A model generated the notes under the pieces. That model made no database searches. It saw only the letters and a list, made by a program, of their open reading frames with translations, and was not told the origin of the DNA. Source: Plasmopara viticola (lineage: Eukaryota > Oomycota > Peronosporomycetes > Peronosporales > Peronosporaceae). From it: DNA of 64,000 nucleotides. The translations under genes were made by a program, and so were the position numbers. Shown in pieces: positions 23,646-36,809 of this stretch (positions within the stretch are counted from its first letter, which is position 1; each line of letters starts with the position of its first letter). The stretch is from positions 558,001 to 622,000 of the forward strand of contig MBPM02000023.1 of assembly GCA_001695595.3 (NCBI GenBank), written 5' to 3'.

Positions 23646-26600
23646 AACATCGGCAGGATCAAAAGCTCTTTTGACTGACCGATATGTCAAGCGTGTAAGA
23701 CGAATGCCAATCAATCGCTTTCAATGCGATATTTGATCGCAAGCGAGGACACCAAACTCGAGTGGTACTTTCTCGACATTGCTTTCTTTTAAGCAGCCAA
23801 GCGGTCTGCTCCCGTGTAGAGAGGAACCAGCAGAGTCGTTATTCCGTATAACAAAATGTTGAAAGCCTCTGAATGTACCCGATGCGCCAATTAAAAGTTA
23901 TCTAGTCGTAGAGATTACCTAATTTTCGCTTATCACCACACACTAGTTGCCTAAATGTACAGGGGTACCAAAAAGTATGTGAGGACTTGTGCTACCAACC
24001 CGTGGCTCACCAGTCGGCTTCCTTACATAGCCTGCCAGCAATACTAGACTGTTGAAAGTCCGTACACCGCGAGCTAGCTAACCGCTTGCCATCGATCAAT
24101 AGAGTCACAACAAATATGGCGTTTGTGTGAATCCTTAAATACATATATCGGTAAGCCTCGGTAGCGACCGTGGCCGAGTGACCCACATGCCAAATGCAGC
24201 CGCCTTTGTCCTCAGATTACTAACGACGAGGTCTAATTTCTATGAGTGCGATATGGTGCGGCAGTAAAAGGACGTGCATTGCCATCGTAAAGTCGCTCTG
24301 AAACAATGACTCTTTTAAAACAAATTCGGGTCCATAATCTTAACGCTAGGAGCGGCCTTCAGAAAGCTTTCGTGGTTTTAAAAGAAGATAATGATTCTGT
24401 GGCCAACTGGCATCTAAACAATAGAGTCTTCCTCTTTCTCGTCAATCTCGCGTATGAAAGGGGTATAGGACTCTCACGGACCTGAGACTTGTGTCGCTAC
24501 CTGGTGGTAAGCAAGTCGCAAACCATCGCCCGCTGCTCCGAGAAATATATTGAGAATTACCTCATTCTCTTCCTCCTGGGCCTTTAATTTGGCGATTTAA
24601 TCAATAAGGCTATCCGCGGTCGGGTCTATTCTTCCAAAATCCATTTTTGGATGAGGCCTGTTGCACAATAAGTGAGGCTAATGGTAAGCTTGACTCATCC
24701 AGAATCGTACCTCATTGAAGAGTAAGGTTGGTATGACAAAATTGTTATTAATCCAAGTCTTTTTCACACCAGTAGACGAGTGTTTGCCGGGGCGCTAGCG
24801 GCGCCCTCGAAGCAGAGATGCTTGAGGACTTTTGAGCGAAGGAAAACGAGGCGCGTTTCTATCGCCATGATAAATTGGGAGGTCACTTCACAGCCTTTCT
24901 TATTCAAACGGCCCTTTGGTGATAAAGCCTTTACTGGCTTGGTGCTCGCGACACGGTCTCTGTAGAAGACACAGACTTTGTATTACTACAAGAAGGCCTC
25001 AATATCGCAGGCTTTGTGTGTCTCTGGGTCACCCTTCTCGTGAGATCTATGAGCCTCAATTGGTTTAAAGAAGCATTTTTTACGACCTTGCATTGATAAT
25101 GCGTTTGGTACAATCTCCGTATCAAATTTCGCTTATCAACTTTATTCGGTGTTGCAAAAGCCTTAAGGCAAGAGTGGATTGCGCCTGACATTAGGATACT
25201 TATTGACACTGTCACCACTACGATCTTTTGAAACACTTTTTTCTGGGATGAAATGACCCAATTCGAGATCCGACCACCTTGGACGAATACCTTTACGTCC
25301 ATGAACTTAACGTTGGATCCACTTATTCGGTATTTTGGCAAAATACTTGCCGTGCAGCCAAAATATTGCACTTTTTGTACGGAGCGCCCGTATCTTCAGG
25401 CTCAAGATCTCGAAAGCGTTTCAGTCTTTTTAGAGCTGGTCCGTCGTTTTCGACAAATTTTGTAAATTGAAGTGACCGCCCACTATTCAAGTATTTCACG
25501 GTTCCGTGATAATGCTTCTACTCCACAACGCTCTTTACCCGACGGTATTTCTGCATTTTATGGCGTAAGTCATGTGATGTTTTGAACTTCAAAAGAAGAC
25601 AGAACGAAGTATTAAGGAGCTAACGAAAAGAAGTACATCCACAGTTCTATGCATATTTGCAGATCGCTATGTGCGAGACGTTAATTGTAGTATATATACA
25701 TCATCTAGGTTATATTCAATGATTTAAATATAATACAATTTAAAATTTGAAACGAAGAGCTATACTGAGAATTTGATTTCTAGCATATACTAGGTCTTAG
25801 TGCTTCAAGCTCGAAACATTGCATTACTACTTAATAGCCGTCATCATATCAATTTGTTAATGACAATTATCGACGTAAGAACCTTTGTTTGTTCAGTGTA
25901 TGCATTAACCGGATTTATTTTTCGTTTTCCTCTTATGCTGTCGAATATATGTATTTATCAAATTTCAATGCAATGGCCCATAAATGGGAAACATGCTTAC
26001 TACCCTTGCATGCTTGATGCAAAACGAACATCTAGATTACCAAATGTTAGTGAGGGTAGTCATCAAGACAAATTCGAGCTCAATTGAAAAACGAGAATTA
26101 CATTAACAATCATACATTGATCGCAAAGAGAGATATGTATAGTCATAATCTCATGTCTTCTACGGCTTTGCACGCATTAAATGCATCGCAGTGCCATGCG
26201 GAAAGAAGGTTGCGCTGCATAAATGGTTATTTTCTTTGCATTTGGTCTCGTCATTTATCCAGCTGCGGCAAAGGCATCGATGACGTTATACACGATAACC
26301 TTAAAAATTTTCAACTATTTTAAATACGATTTGTCATCGACATTGTAGCATTGGTGATCGTTTATTTGAAGCATTTATCAAGTATTCGCGCTTGCTGCCA
26401 AAAAAAATCACACAGTCACTTATGCAAACTTTAAATCTACCTGCAATTGATGTGAGACATTTCACGAAAGCTTTTGACAAATTTCGTGTCGAGAATGAGA
26501 GAGCTTTAAGACTCTTGTACGCAAGTCTTTTTGTCGGCTATAGAAAGCTGGCAAATTTATTACAGTCTTGCTCGCAACCTATCAAAAAGTGTGACATTAG

Positions 26601-27829
26601 TGTGCATGTGGCTTATCTAATTAGCGAAGTGGCGGCGAGACAACCATTACAAAATCCTTGTCGATGGCACCGTTATGTATTAAAAGGCTGTGATACGAGC
26701 ATTACGCACCAAATTCACAGTAAAAGATGATAAGCTGCCGTTCCATACGAAATTGAACCTAGAAATAGATCATGCTGCATAAAAAAGCTCAATTACAAAT
26801 ATGGCTGAGCGCTATTTAAATGAGGAAATGACTACGGTCAATAAGCAAATGATGTTAGCGTGGGAACCGGATCCAATATTTAACATATTCGGACCCAGAC
26901 GCGTCGGTGTAGACGTCCTTGGCAATAAGTATCTAGGCCTTAAAAACCTTTGCTACTAGCATTTCATGCCCAGTCATCGATTTGCCCCTAGCGTGCTTAC
27001 ACGTCACTCAATAGGACCTACTTAAACGCATTTGTATAGAAATGGGCAATTTACAAGACGTCGGCACCATAATCTGGTGTATCTTAAAGAAGAACGCAAG
27101 CTTGTTAGTGATTCTTAAATTTCCATGGTTACTTGAGGCTACGCAGATGCATTTTGTCATTTAATTATGCAAAGAAAACTAATAAATAGCGGGACGTAAT
27201 TTTATGTTTTCACTGGCCACAATTTGATGCTAACAAACTGCTACTGCAACTTTAACGTTTCAGTCCGAAACCATCGCATTTTGTGGATCTTGCTGCAACA
27301 AGTTTAGCTAGGATGCTCCGAAAGAATATTTTTCCAAGGCAAACTTTCTCCAACACTATTCGTGCGTATTGCGCAAGTAAAGTATTCGCACATTCTAACA
27401 AATTGAAACAAACATGTTGCCATCTTCAAGAATGACTCAACCGCGAACAGCATTTTTTAATAATATGTATATCCTAGCAGCTCTCTTGATGAAACCTATT
27501 GAAAGCACGAAAAAATGAAACCTCATTCGCGGCATGGAGAACTTCAGCTGAGGTTTAAAAAACCGATTAGGTTTTTTTAGCATACATATATACATAAATA
27601 CATAAGTGAAGGTAGATTTGTGCGCTGAGGAAAAAAGGCAATTCTTTCTGTATATATTTATCTAAAAACGGTGGGTGACGGAGTGAAGGAAATCATAATT
27701 ATGTATGTTTAGTACAAATAAATTTTTGTGAAGGGAGAATGGCAAAATATATATTTTAATGGAAAAATCTAACTTGATTCACAGCTTTTCCACTAACCCT
27801 ACCTACGAAGTAAGAAAATATCAAAAAAA
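23646..27829. other. gene-free, AT-rich decayed repeat region
   Basis: About 4.2 kb with open frames up to 146 codons on both strands, none with a recognised motif, signal peptide or splice-consistent extension. Some frames (for example 26392-26730 +) look protein-like but lack an ATG and family resemblance, so I do not call them. Confidence 0.4.
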
Positions 27830-29056
27830 AAGAGAATATACCCAACTCACTGAAGAAAAAATGGTTTTATGCTGCGCATTTTTGGTGCATCGACGCTTGT
27901 TGTGTTCCACTTGACCACAGCTGCCGCATCGATTAACACTTTTTGGCGCGTCAATTTCTAATGCAGCATACTGTGATTCGATTCGTTTCTTTTTGGGTCG
28001 CTTCTTTTGGGTCGACCTTTCCTTTGAACAAATTTGGTGGAAGATGCTCACTCTTGAATAATTCACTTTTTGTCACAAATGGCTTCGAGTACTTCGTCGT
28101 AGGGTAGAAGATAGACAGCAAATCCTTCAATAACAATTTAGCACGTGACAGCTGATCTGAAAATTAAAGTGCTGCTATGAGGCCTCGACATGACGCATTC
28201 ATATCCTTCACATAACGGCATGTGCAGGTACCACTGGTACTGTTTACCGCAACAGTATAATCCATTGGCTTGTTTGTGCCACATCGAACGATTAAACAAA
28301 TGATGTAGTTGAACTTGGACATACTTGAGTTGTTTCCTCGTACATTTTTAACATTGAAGTGATGCAACTGGCAGCATAAGACGTAACTACACCCCATTGT
28401 TTGGTCTGTTCAGCAAATCTGAGCCACTTTGTAGTTCAATTGCCATCACACAATCCAAGATCGGCATTTCACGGAAGTTTTTCAGTGCGTTATTCATGGG
28501 TTCGATGTTATTCAAAGTAGCATTCCATATCGTGAGCATGGACTATGAGCATCCCATAGTTAGCGCCAGCCAGCCATTTAAATGCTGCGCTTTCAAGCTT
28601 CATTAGGTCTTCTTCTTTGGCTTCGTACGATTGCCTGGTCAGTGCACGTGCTAAGCCTTATGCATGTTCCTTCAACGTCTTGGTTTTAAACTTCATATTA
28701 AATTTTCTTATAAAGTGACGTAAGCAAAAGAAATGTGGTATCTCTGTGCCATTTTCTTTTATTGCTGGCACTTATCCCTCGTCACGATCAGATATTACGA
28801 AGGCTGAAAGTATAGGAAAATGCTGGAACAGGAACGTGATAAGCCACGCCCAATTTGCTTTAGTCTCACTGCTGACGCGTGCGACTGCAACAATTTGATT
28901 CTCATTGTTTCCTTTTTTGTAACACGCCACGAACGGCACATCTCCAACTTTGAAAAGTGCCAAATAGTGCCAAGCCGCGTAATGCATATGGAGCAAACGG
29001 ACAAAATCCTTGCATGTAACCAATTGCTGCCCGCAGATTGTATGCGGTAAAGTCAA
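27830..29056 (-). pseudogene. MULE-type transposase pseudogene
   Basis: Reading the minus strand from 29056 gives MULE transposase features in order. First is a catalytic-core stretch (NQIVAVARVSSETKANWAWL, then FVISDRDEG). Next is VPAIKENGTEIPHFFCLRH, with a TAA stop where family members usually have Leu. Then come a helical region with further in-frame stops, a SWIM-like CTCRYVKDMNASCRG whose expected C-terminal His is lost, and finally a basic stretch and zinc knuckle RCGSCGQVEHNKRRC near 27910. Several in-frame stop codons and frame changes show that it is inactive. I could not find terminal inverted repeats or a target duplication by eye. Confidence 0.8.
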
Positions 29057-31221
29057 TTATAAATTCTTTTTTTTTATTTTTAACATGTATATTTTTGCCA
29101 TTATTGCAAAAAAAATTATCACTAGGACTTTTTTACCTTTTATATCATTTTTTGCTTCGGAGATGTATTTTCTCATTAAATTTGAAAACAGGTATATTTT
29201 TTCCAATCTCCCTTTTGTAAATAGATTAAATTACAAATCATATCGTCATGAGAACTTCGGCAAAACACATTTTTTCTTGTGCTGCCGTACCAAAGGTACG
29301 CAGGAACGAGTCGTAGTATGTGCACACAATTTCGAACCTTCTGTGATAGTTTTTACACGTTACCGGACCTTTCACTTTAAATTTGACGTGTTGCTAAAAG
29401 GTTTCCGCAGAAGCAATGTTAGCTCGACAGCAACTTGTATGCCAAAGGTGTGTATTATGGTATTTTGGGTTAAATTTCTGCAAAAATCATCCGAAAAGAG
29501 AGAAACATTAAGATTGCCAATGTTACATAGAAATGTCTTTTTACTTGTTAAAGAAAGAGGTGTACATACTCCCAATATATGAAAATCAGTCTTAATTTCA
29601 TACTTGCTTTCTCTTTAATCCGGTAATTGTGGAAAGTTGCTCACTAGATTACTATTTAGCAACCTACACGCTTCCTTTGAGCTTGGCCTCGTCGCAATTG
29701 ATTCTACGCCCCGCAACCACATTAGATACTTCCTCGGTCTGTAAAGTTTGTGGAATGAAAGTACAACAATTTTATCTGTGCAACGCGCAGTATGCGCTCG
29801 TCCAGCGATTGACAAATTAATATGGTCTTGTACGAGTGGCCTCCTTCACTTCATGTCAGCTGCTTGGCAGCAAGAGCAGATTGTGGCGTTCGATCTCTGC
29901 AACCAGGGACTGACCGCGAGGGCTCGGGCAAGAATCAGGCATATCAACAATCCCTTTCGGTAAGTGTTTACCTTTTACGCTTCTGTGTTACGAACTCGAT
30001 AAGCGCGAGCTTCATGCATGAGTTGATGCATCGAAAAAGTTGACGGTCTTCCTTACCAGGGCGCCAAATTAAATTAAATTGACTATTCGTATGTATAGCA
30101 TAGGAAAAGTGCGGCCTCATGTCCTAAAACTTTCAGCGCACGCTACGAAATCGGAAGATGCAGATTGGATTTACTGTTTGAACGATTGAGGTCAACAAAG
30201 TTTCGCTCCTTAAGATTGCGCGGCTTTAAGGACTACTTGAAGTTAATTATAGGGTCGTTATGAGCCGACATATGTCGGCGAGGGAATTAAATTTGTTTAA
30301 GCCTTGCTAAGAGACTTCGAGCATAATGTGAACAGAGTTCGCCAACTTGGGAAAGAGAATATGAAGCATCTGTGATAGGATGGCCATTAGGGGGGGAAGA
30401 GAGAGGAAGACGAATGCGTCGGCTGATTGCTGGCTGCAAGTAGAAAGCAATGTATTTAATGCAACTTTCGAGTTGGAATCGACCTCTCCATAAAAATATA
30501 CCGGAATTAGTGGGTGAAGGGAAAAAGAAAAAAGAGCTCGGTGTCTTTTTCTTACATATTAAGGCCTTATTTTTTGTAAATTATCATGCGGTTGTATAAG
30601 ACAGATACTTAATAAAAAACAAAGCGATGAATGCGTGTATTAATCAATGGATTCGGCGGAGTTTCTGGCAAGATGCAGGTAAAAGTTGTCGCAACGGCAT
30701 CCGCGAAGAATCATATTTATCGGCAATTGTCAAGATACCAATGACACTAGTGGGATAAAATGGCTGACTTGACCTCGAACACCAAACTCTGTAATTCCCT
30801 ATAATGGATTTAAGTAAGCTATTTTTTCAAGGTTGATTCTGCTTGCGACCGATACAAAAATTATTCGCTACGAACTGACTGACGCAAAGTTTCACAATCA
30901 TATTATCGAATATCCGAAGAGAAAATTCCCGCATTTTCTCAAACGAGAGAAAAGTGTCGAATATTAAGTACTTTCTACGCTTAAGAATCCACATACTCTC
31001 ATACATAAATCTCCAGAGATGCTTTTACTCCTAGTCTCAAAGTACAAAAGGCGAAGAAAAATTCCAGTGATTACTTAAAACAAGCTGCTGAGTTTGTGTG
31101 CAACTAGACACCTGCACTCAATGGGACTTTGTTACCCAGTTGTGGAGCTATGCTACACACAATGAAAGGTATCTAGTGTTTTCGGCAGACGGCACTGCTG
31201 GCGAGTACTTCGGCTCTATGT
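29057..31221. other. gene-free region
   Basis: Holds a 190-codon plus-strand frame at 29010-29582 that overlaps the pseudogene edge and is very rich in Phe/Ile/Lys, as expected of AT-rich noncoding DNA. Nothing else is supportable. A purine-rich stretch lies near 30390-30415. Confidence 0.4.
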
Positions 31222-31231
31222 CGTCACACCT

Positions 31232-31563
31232 TGTATTGTATTGTATTACGTTATCGCGTTGCCAAGTTATGCACGTGCTAGGCTCAGTCTGGCTAGTCCA
31301 CGGCATAGAGATGGTGTCCGCATACGTCGAGTCTCGTTCGGCGGGCAGTGCAGCCAGCACCGAGGTCGTGAGGGTCTTCCATTATTTTGTTAAGCTCTGA
31401 CTTGGTAAGAGCCCAGGTGGCGCTCTGGTGCTGGAGACCATCGCGTCGAGGGTGAGACTCGTTAGAGACCTGCAGATGCCCGAGAGCACCTGCCCGAAGC
31501 GCGCGAGCATTTAGCCCCCGCGCTTGGAAGGAGGGCGTCACCCCAACCTTTTCCGAGAATCTG
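31232..31563 (-). mobile_element. short LINE-derived SINE-like element, copy 2
   Basis: About 332 bp on the minus strand, flanked by the 10-bp duplication CGTCACACCT at 31222-31231 and 31564-31573. It has the same three blocks and the same internal junctions as copy 1. Its 3' tail consists of TATTG units on the plus strand. Slight length variation is at the 5' end. Confidence 0.88.
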
Positions 31564-31573
31564 CGTCACACCT

Positions 31574-33565
31574 ACGTTCGTAAAATGTCTCGATATATAT
31601 TCCTGATAATTTCGAGAAAACACTTGCTCAGACTTCCTTCAGGCATCGTACGCTTGAAGGGGCAAAACAATTCAAATTGAACCTCTATTTTTCGGTCTTG
31701 GGCGGCTGGTCTATATCTCCTGCCCCACCGATCGATCTAGAGCTCTTGTTTTCCTAATCACGACGTGCCTAGGATACAGTATGTTTAGCACTTCATGCCG
31801 TGAATTTTTTTAGAAATATGACAGTTTATTTTCGTCCAACACCATTAGCTATACAAACTAAAATTATTTTTTTTCTTGATGCATCAGCAGCCCATTTATG
31901 CTGACCACAATTAATTGCTAGCGCGCAATTTTTTTTTTAATATTTCAGAGGCTACCAATATTTCAAGCGCTTTTTATAATTCTATGTCAATATACATTGC
32001 TCGTTTTTCGATCGCTGTCAGTCTCTGAGGAGCTTTGTTCTCGTTTAGCATCAACACAACCAAAATAAGAGCACGTTTCTTTTCCACTAAAACTTCTCCC
32101 TGTTTATTAGTAAGCTTCGGGCAGAGAGTGTGGTTTTGAAATTGGGATTAGAGTTTAGGGCAAGAAGAAGGCAGACACGGATTATGTGTCGTAATCGATG
32201 TTATTTTTGATTTAAAAATGATGTCGATTGTCTCTTCTTTCTTTCTACCGCATTCTATGCGAGATGGCAATTTTCCAAGCTTTGATGATCGCAGTTTTCT
32301 GACTATATCCAGAAGAGATCATTTTGCGTTCGAAATTGTATCATTTAGCTCCACCGTTGTGCCGTCCACATAAACGGCTATTCCTCGGGCTTCCAGAACC
32401 TACGTTGTCTGAGCCCTTGAGCATAGATAATGCTCGCACCATTCGTGTTCCTGTTATTTGGCAGAAAGAAAAAATTTAGGTGAAACTACTTCCCTATACT
32501 CATAAACACCAGCCAATCGTTCGAGGGGTGCAAGCTATATGCCCAACATATTAAAAAAAGTGTTTCTTCCCAATTTACAACTTTATATGGCTGCAGACAA
32601 TAAAGTGACCTGCGTGAGTGCAAATTTTCTACAAATTCTGCCGGTCATCAAGGTCTTTGCACAGAGAAGAGATCTTAGATATCACCGTGAATGTACTTTC
32701 ACAATAACCGGTCTTGAAGAGATCGACATGTGCACAAAAGACTCATTGATCCACTACTAATTTTATCATATCGTTGGGAGGCGCCCATAGCTACATCCTT
32801 CTCTGCTGAGAGCTACACTTTTTCTCTATGTTGACCAATGAAAAAACACAGCTTCATATCTAGCCACTGCATCTTCTATAAATAAATAAACGCTGGTAGA
32901 CATTCTTAAAAACATTAATTTCTCAGGCATTTTATCTACAATATTTGGCAATTTTGTGTTACGATCCCGGCCTGAAATGCCACGTATTACCTTGCTTAAA
33001 AGTCCGTATCTAGTCTTCAAGAGAATTTCTTTGGCATTACCCGCTTGCAGTCATGCCACCGGAGAGACACCCTCATGTGACCCACCTCATTAAAGCCAAC
33101 TTTTTTGGTCCGACTGGATCTCCCTTAACAGAGCCTCTACTTCTTCAAAATCGAATTTTCGAGGTTCGACATGTTGGTTACGTGGTAATATAATCTGAAA
33201 GATAGGTGTTGGTAGGAGGTGCTTCTGATTTATAATAGCTCAAATGAAGCTGTAATTTATTTCAAAAGCATAATGAGGGAGTGTAGCTCTTGGCAGAGAA
33301 GGGTGTGGCTATAGGCGCCTCCCTTTTAGTAATATTGCTCAAAATCTACATTAATCTAGGCAGAGGATCTGTAAGCAAGACAGTAGAAACACCAGTAGGG
33401 TGCCTGCCGTGCAACTTGAGCCACCGTTGATATAAATGGAAACCGGCTTTTGCCGACTTAAACCACCACACCACACTTGTCAGACTATACAAAATTGGAA
33501 GCCGCGATTTCTAATCTCACAAAATTAAAATTCGAAGTGCATCATAAATTACCATTTTTGAGCAC
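31574..33565. other. gene-free region
   Basis: Short frames on both strands without motifs. T-rich runs occur near 31865-31960. I see no gene, RNA or intact element between the two short LINE-derived insertions. Confidence 0.4.
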
Positions 33566-33577
33566 ATGCCCTCTTTC

Positions 33578-33898
33578 AGCTTGGAAATGTTGAGGTGACG
33601 CCCTCCTTCCAAGCGCGGGGGCTAAATGCTCGCGCGCTTCGGGCAGGTGCTCTCGGGCATCTGCAGGTCTCTAACGAGTCTCACCCTCGACGCGACGGTC
33701 TCCAGCACCGGGCACCACCTGGGCTCTTACCAAGTCAGAGCTAAGCAAAATAATGGAAGACCCCCACGACCTCGGTGCTGGCTGCACTGCCCGCCGAACG
33801 AGAATCGACGTATGCGGACACCACTCTATGCCGTGGACTAGCCAGACTGAGCCTAGCACGTGCATACCTTGGCAACGCGATAACGTAATACAATACAA
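33578..33898 (+). mobile_element. short LINE-derived SINE-like element, copy 3
   Basis: About 321 bp on the plus strand, flanked by the perfect 12-bp duplication ATGCCCTCTTTC at 33566-33577 and 33899-33910. It has the same three-block structure as the other copies. The 5' end is slightly altered: GCTTGGAAATGTTGAGG replaces the usual TTTTCGGAAAAGGTTGG form. The 3' tail is AATAC-type. Confidence 0.9.
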
Positions 33899-33910
33899 AT
33901 GCCCTCTTTC

Positions 33911-34391
33911 GTAATCAGAGAACGTTCTGGTAAAAAAAGATGCTCACTGCAAAATTTAAAATCCAAAATGAGTTGAGTGGTAACAGACCCGTCCTGGTGA
34001 TTAATTGCAAGAAAACTTGTGTAAAGCCCTGCTTCTTCTAGGCAATTGATAACGATGATACCTTCCTCTAAAATTACATGCGATTTGGCTACAAGTAATA
34101 ATTATCGCTCAATGTTCAGTAAAATGGCTGGATCCCCTCCCTATTGTGGCCACAATGGTGTCGTGTTGTTGACGCGGCTTTTCTGTCGCCCACATATCCG
34201 CAGAGAAGCCTGATGCATACACTCCAGACAGTTTCCCTCTAATAACAACGCTACTGTAGTCGAGCGTAGTGTAGAAAGTGGAAGGCCAAACGTCCACTTG
34301 ATACTCTCACGGCCATAAATCGAAGCTTCTCGGTGCGTCACCGCATTTGGCTTCCCCGTTCCTTGCTTTCCGGGGTCGCGCATCTTCATCT
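33911..34391. promoter_or_regulatory. intergenic region upstream of the second receptor-like gene
   Basis: About 480 bp between the SINE-like insertion and the second TKL gene. No ORF is supportable. It presumably holds that gene's promoter and 5'UTR; no motif is clear. Confidence 0.35.
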
Positions 34392-36809
34392 ATGTGCGCA
34401 TGGGTAGTTCCCCTGCTTGCTTTATTATCAAATGTAGCGTCCGCTACCACTTCTTCAGGCTCCAGCACGTCCGCCGAAAATGCACGTAATACGTTGACCA
34501 CGAGCTGCAATGGTGGCTGCAGAAGCAACGGGGTCTGTGTAGTCGTAGGGCAATCCTCACGCAACTCTATCAACTGCGTAAACGACACTAATTGCATTCA
34601 ATTATCGTCCGGCCAATCAGCGCTATGCCTCGATGCCTTCAATTCGGTGGCAACCGAGTGGATCTTTCAACCTGCTCAAATTAATGACCAAGCAGGTGTT
34701 GGGCCTTTTGAACGTGTTGGACTACTGCAGCTCGACAGCGAAGTGACCGATGTAACATTCAAGAAGGCGGCAGAGGAAGAAGAACCGCTTCCGGGGTCGC
34801 TAGAAATTGCTTCCATGAACATTCAGCCGGCGGCTACACTGAACAAGTTGGCGTTTCAAAACATAAGTCTGTCTGGGTTGAATGACGCTTTACCTCTTGA
34901 CAAGATCAAACGAATGTACGCTGCTGTACAGTTAGAATTTACTAGATGTAACAAGAGCTGACATGACTGCTTGGCGTGTATACAGATACTTTAATAACTG
35001 CTCATTAAGTGAGATTCCTGCTGCCGCCGTGGCTGGTGATTCTGTTACCGTCATGTACGAAGTCTGAGGCAACTCTTGCAATTAATTGAATGGTGTCTTA
35101 CAGGATTATTGTTTGGCTGCTGTAGTGACGTAGCTGGAAATGCCATCACTAATGTGGACACCGAATTTCAGAGTCGAAACCTAACTTTGCTGTGCGTGCA
35201 GTCATATCTTCGCGCTTTTTCTGGCTAATACTAAGGCTAATCTCTAACGTTACCTCTATATGTAGTGATTTATCCTCCAACGCGCTTACAGACTTTAATC
35301 TTGTCGCGAATACCACTCCAGCCCTCACAAGTTTGTAAGTATAACGTTTTACTGCCCTCGTTCTTCAGTACGCCTTCTCACAAACTAAACGACTACAGAT
35401 ATCTGCATGGCAACTTGCTACAGACAGTCCCCACTGTGATTTTCAGTCTGTCCACACTTCAGTATCTGACGCTGGCTAACAATCCTATCAACGCATCTGG
35501 TCTTACAATGCAGCAGCTAACATTTCTCTCGACTTTGCGTATTTTCACAATCGATGGCATGACCAACACAAGTGCATGCCCACCAGCTGCAGTGCAGAGT
35601 GCGCTGACTGATTATTTTACATTTTGCGTGGGAACTAGTGAGGCTGCCACTTTGGCGAACAGTACCCTTACCGAACAGCCACTGACGAGTCCACCCGTGA
35701 CGACTGAGCTCGAGAAATCATCTACTTCATCTCACGAGATTTGGATCATACTTGGAGCGTCGTTGGGGGCTTTATTGCTTTTATTGCTTCTTGGGATCAT
35801 TTGGTGGTGCTATCGCCGACGAAGCGACGAACCACCAAAGCTAATGAACAGTACGACTCCAACGATTGGTATTGGGATGGGAGATTTGTCAGAACATCCA
35901 TACATGGGGCTACGAGACCCTTTTTCCAACGCCTCCAGTCAGACAACGTCTGACTTTGAGTTGCTAGCTTCTGTGGCAGACGGCTACATTGGACTCACTA
36001 GGCTTTCCTACGACGATGTTTTTTTACACAAGATGCTGCGTGTTAGCAGCCGTTCTGAATTGTGGCTGGGCGAATACAAACAAGGAAGTGTGCTTGTTAA
36101 AAAGATCAAGAGTAATACGGCATCAAACGCGCTTCTTCGGGACTTTGTGACAGAGATTGAGCTAATGTTCGAGCTCAAGCACCCTGGAATTGCCGCCTTC
36201 AAAGGCGCTATGTGGGATGCAGACGGTACAGAACTGTGCGCAGTGGTCGAATACGTGGAAAATGGCGCTTTGCGAGACTGCACTGTAGACAACACTTTTG
36301 ACTTGTCGATATCAAAGAAGCACGAGATTGCTCACCAAGTTTCAGAAGCCGTGGCATTTTTGCACAAACATAACATCATCCATGGTCGATTGAGTGCATT
36401 TAATATTCTACTGGACAAGAACTACTCAGCGAAGCTGAGTCTTTTTAGTATCTTTCACTATGTAAAGTTGTCTCCATTGGACAGCGAGTGCAAAATCTTT
36501 GTGGCTCCAGAAATTTTGCGTGGTGAGCAGCCGTCAGAACGGTCTGATGTATATGCCTTTGGTGTGGTTCTTGTGGAAATCGACACTGGAGAGACTCCAG
36601 TAATGAACGGCCGGAAGCTGGCAATAGATCGATCGAGTTGCAATGTCAATGTGTCTCCCACAGCGAAAAAGATAGGGTTTTGCTTAAGTAGTCTCTGTTC
36701 TGGAGTGATGAAGGATGTCATTATTGCTTGCTTGGAGAAGGACCCGTCAAGACGGCCATCGATGGCTGAGGTGGTGTTGGCATTTAATAATGGCACGATG
36801 AAGCTGTAA
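34392..36809 (+). CDS. LRR-transmembrane-TKL receptor-like pseudokinase, second gene
   Basis: Five exons, 34392-34915, 34986-35054, 35126-35191, 35266-35334, 35399-36809, in continuous frame for 712 aa. The protein starts with a signal peptide (MCAWVVPLLALLSNVASA) and a Cys-rich cap (TTSCNGGCRSNGVCVVVG). LRRs follow, three of them on 66-69-nt exons (for example YFNNCSLSEIP, DVAGNAITNVD, DLSSNALTDFN, YLHGNLLQTVP). The TM helix is at about 358-380 (WIILGASLGALLLLLLLGII), then basic residues. The TKL-type domain covers about 455-712: VAIK-type Lys in LVKKIK, VAPEIL, and SDVYAFGVVLVEI are present. HRD reads HGR and DFG reads LFS, so the catalytic Asp and the metal-binding Asp are gone. Architecture and splice phases match the gene at 12702-15861, pointing to common origin. 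A signalling role as a scaffold or co-receptor is inference. Confidence 0.9.

Noticed and set aside
24150..24200. tRNA-like text GACCGTGGCCGAGTG
   Set aside because: The stretch resembles the D-arm of class II tRNAs, but no acceptor stem, anticodon arm or T-loop (GGTTCRA) follows at the right distance.
29010..29582. 190-codon plus-strand frame
   Set aside because: Composition is dominated by Phe, Ile, Lys and Tyr as in translated AT-rich DNA. It begins antisense to the MULE pseudogene and has no recognisable domain.
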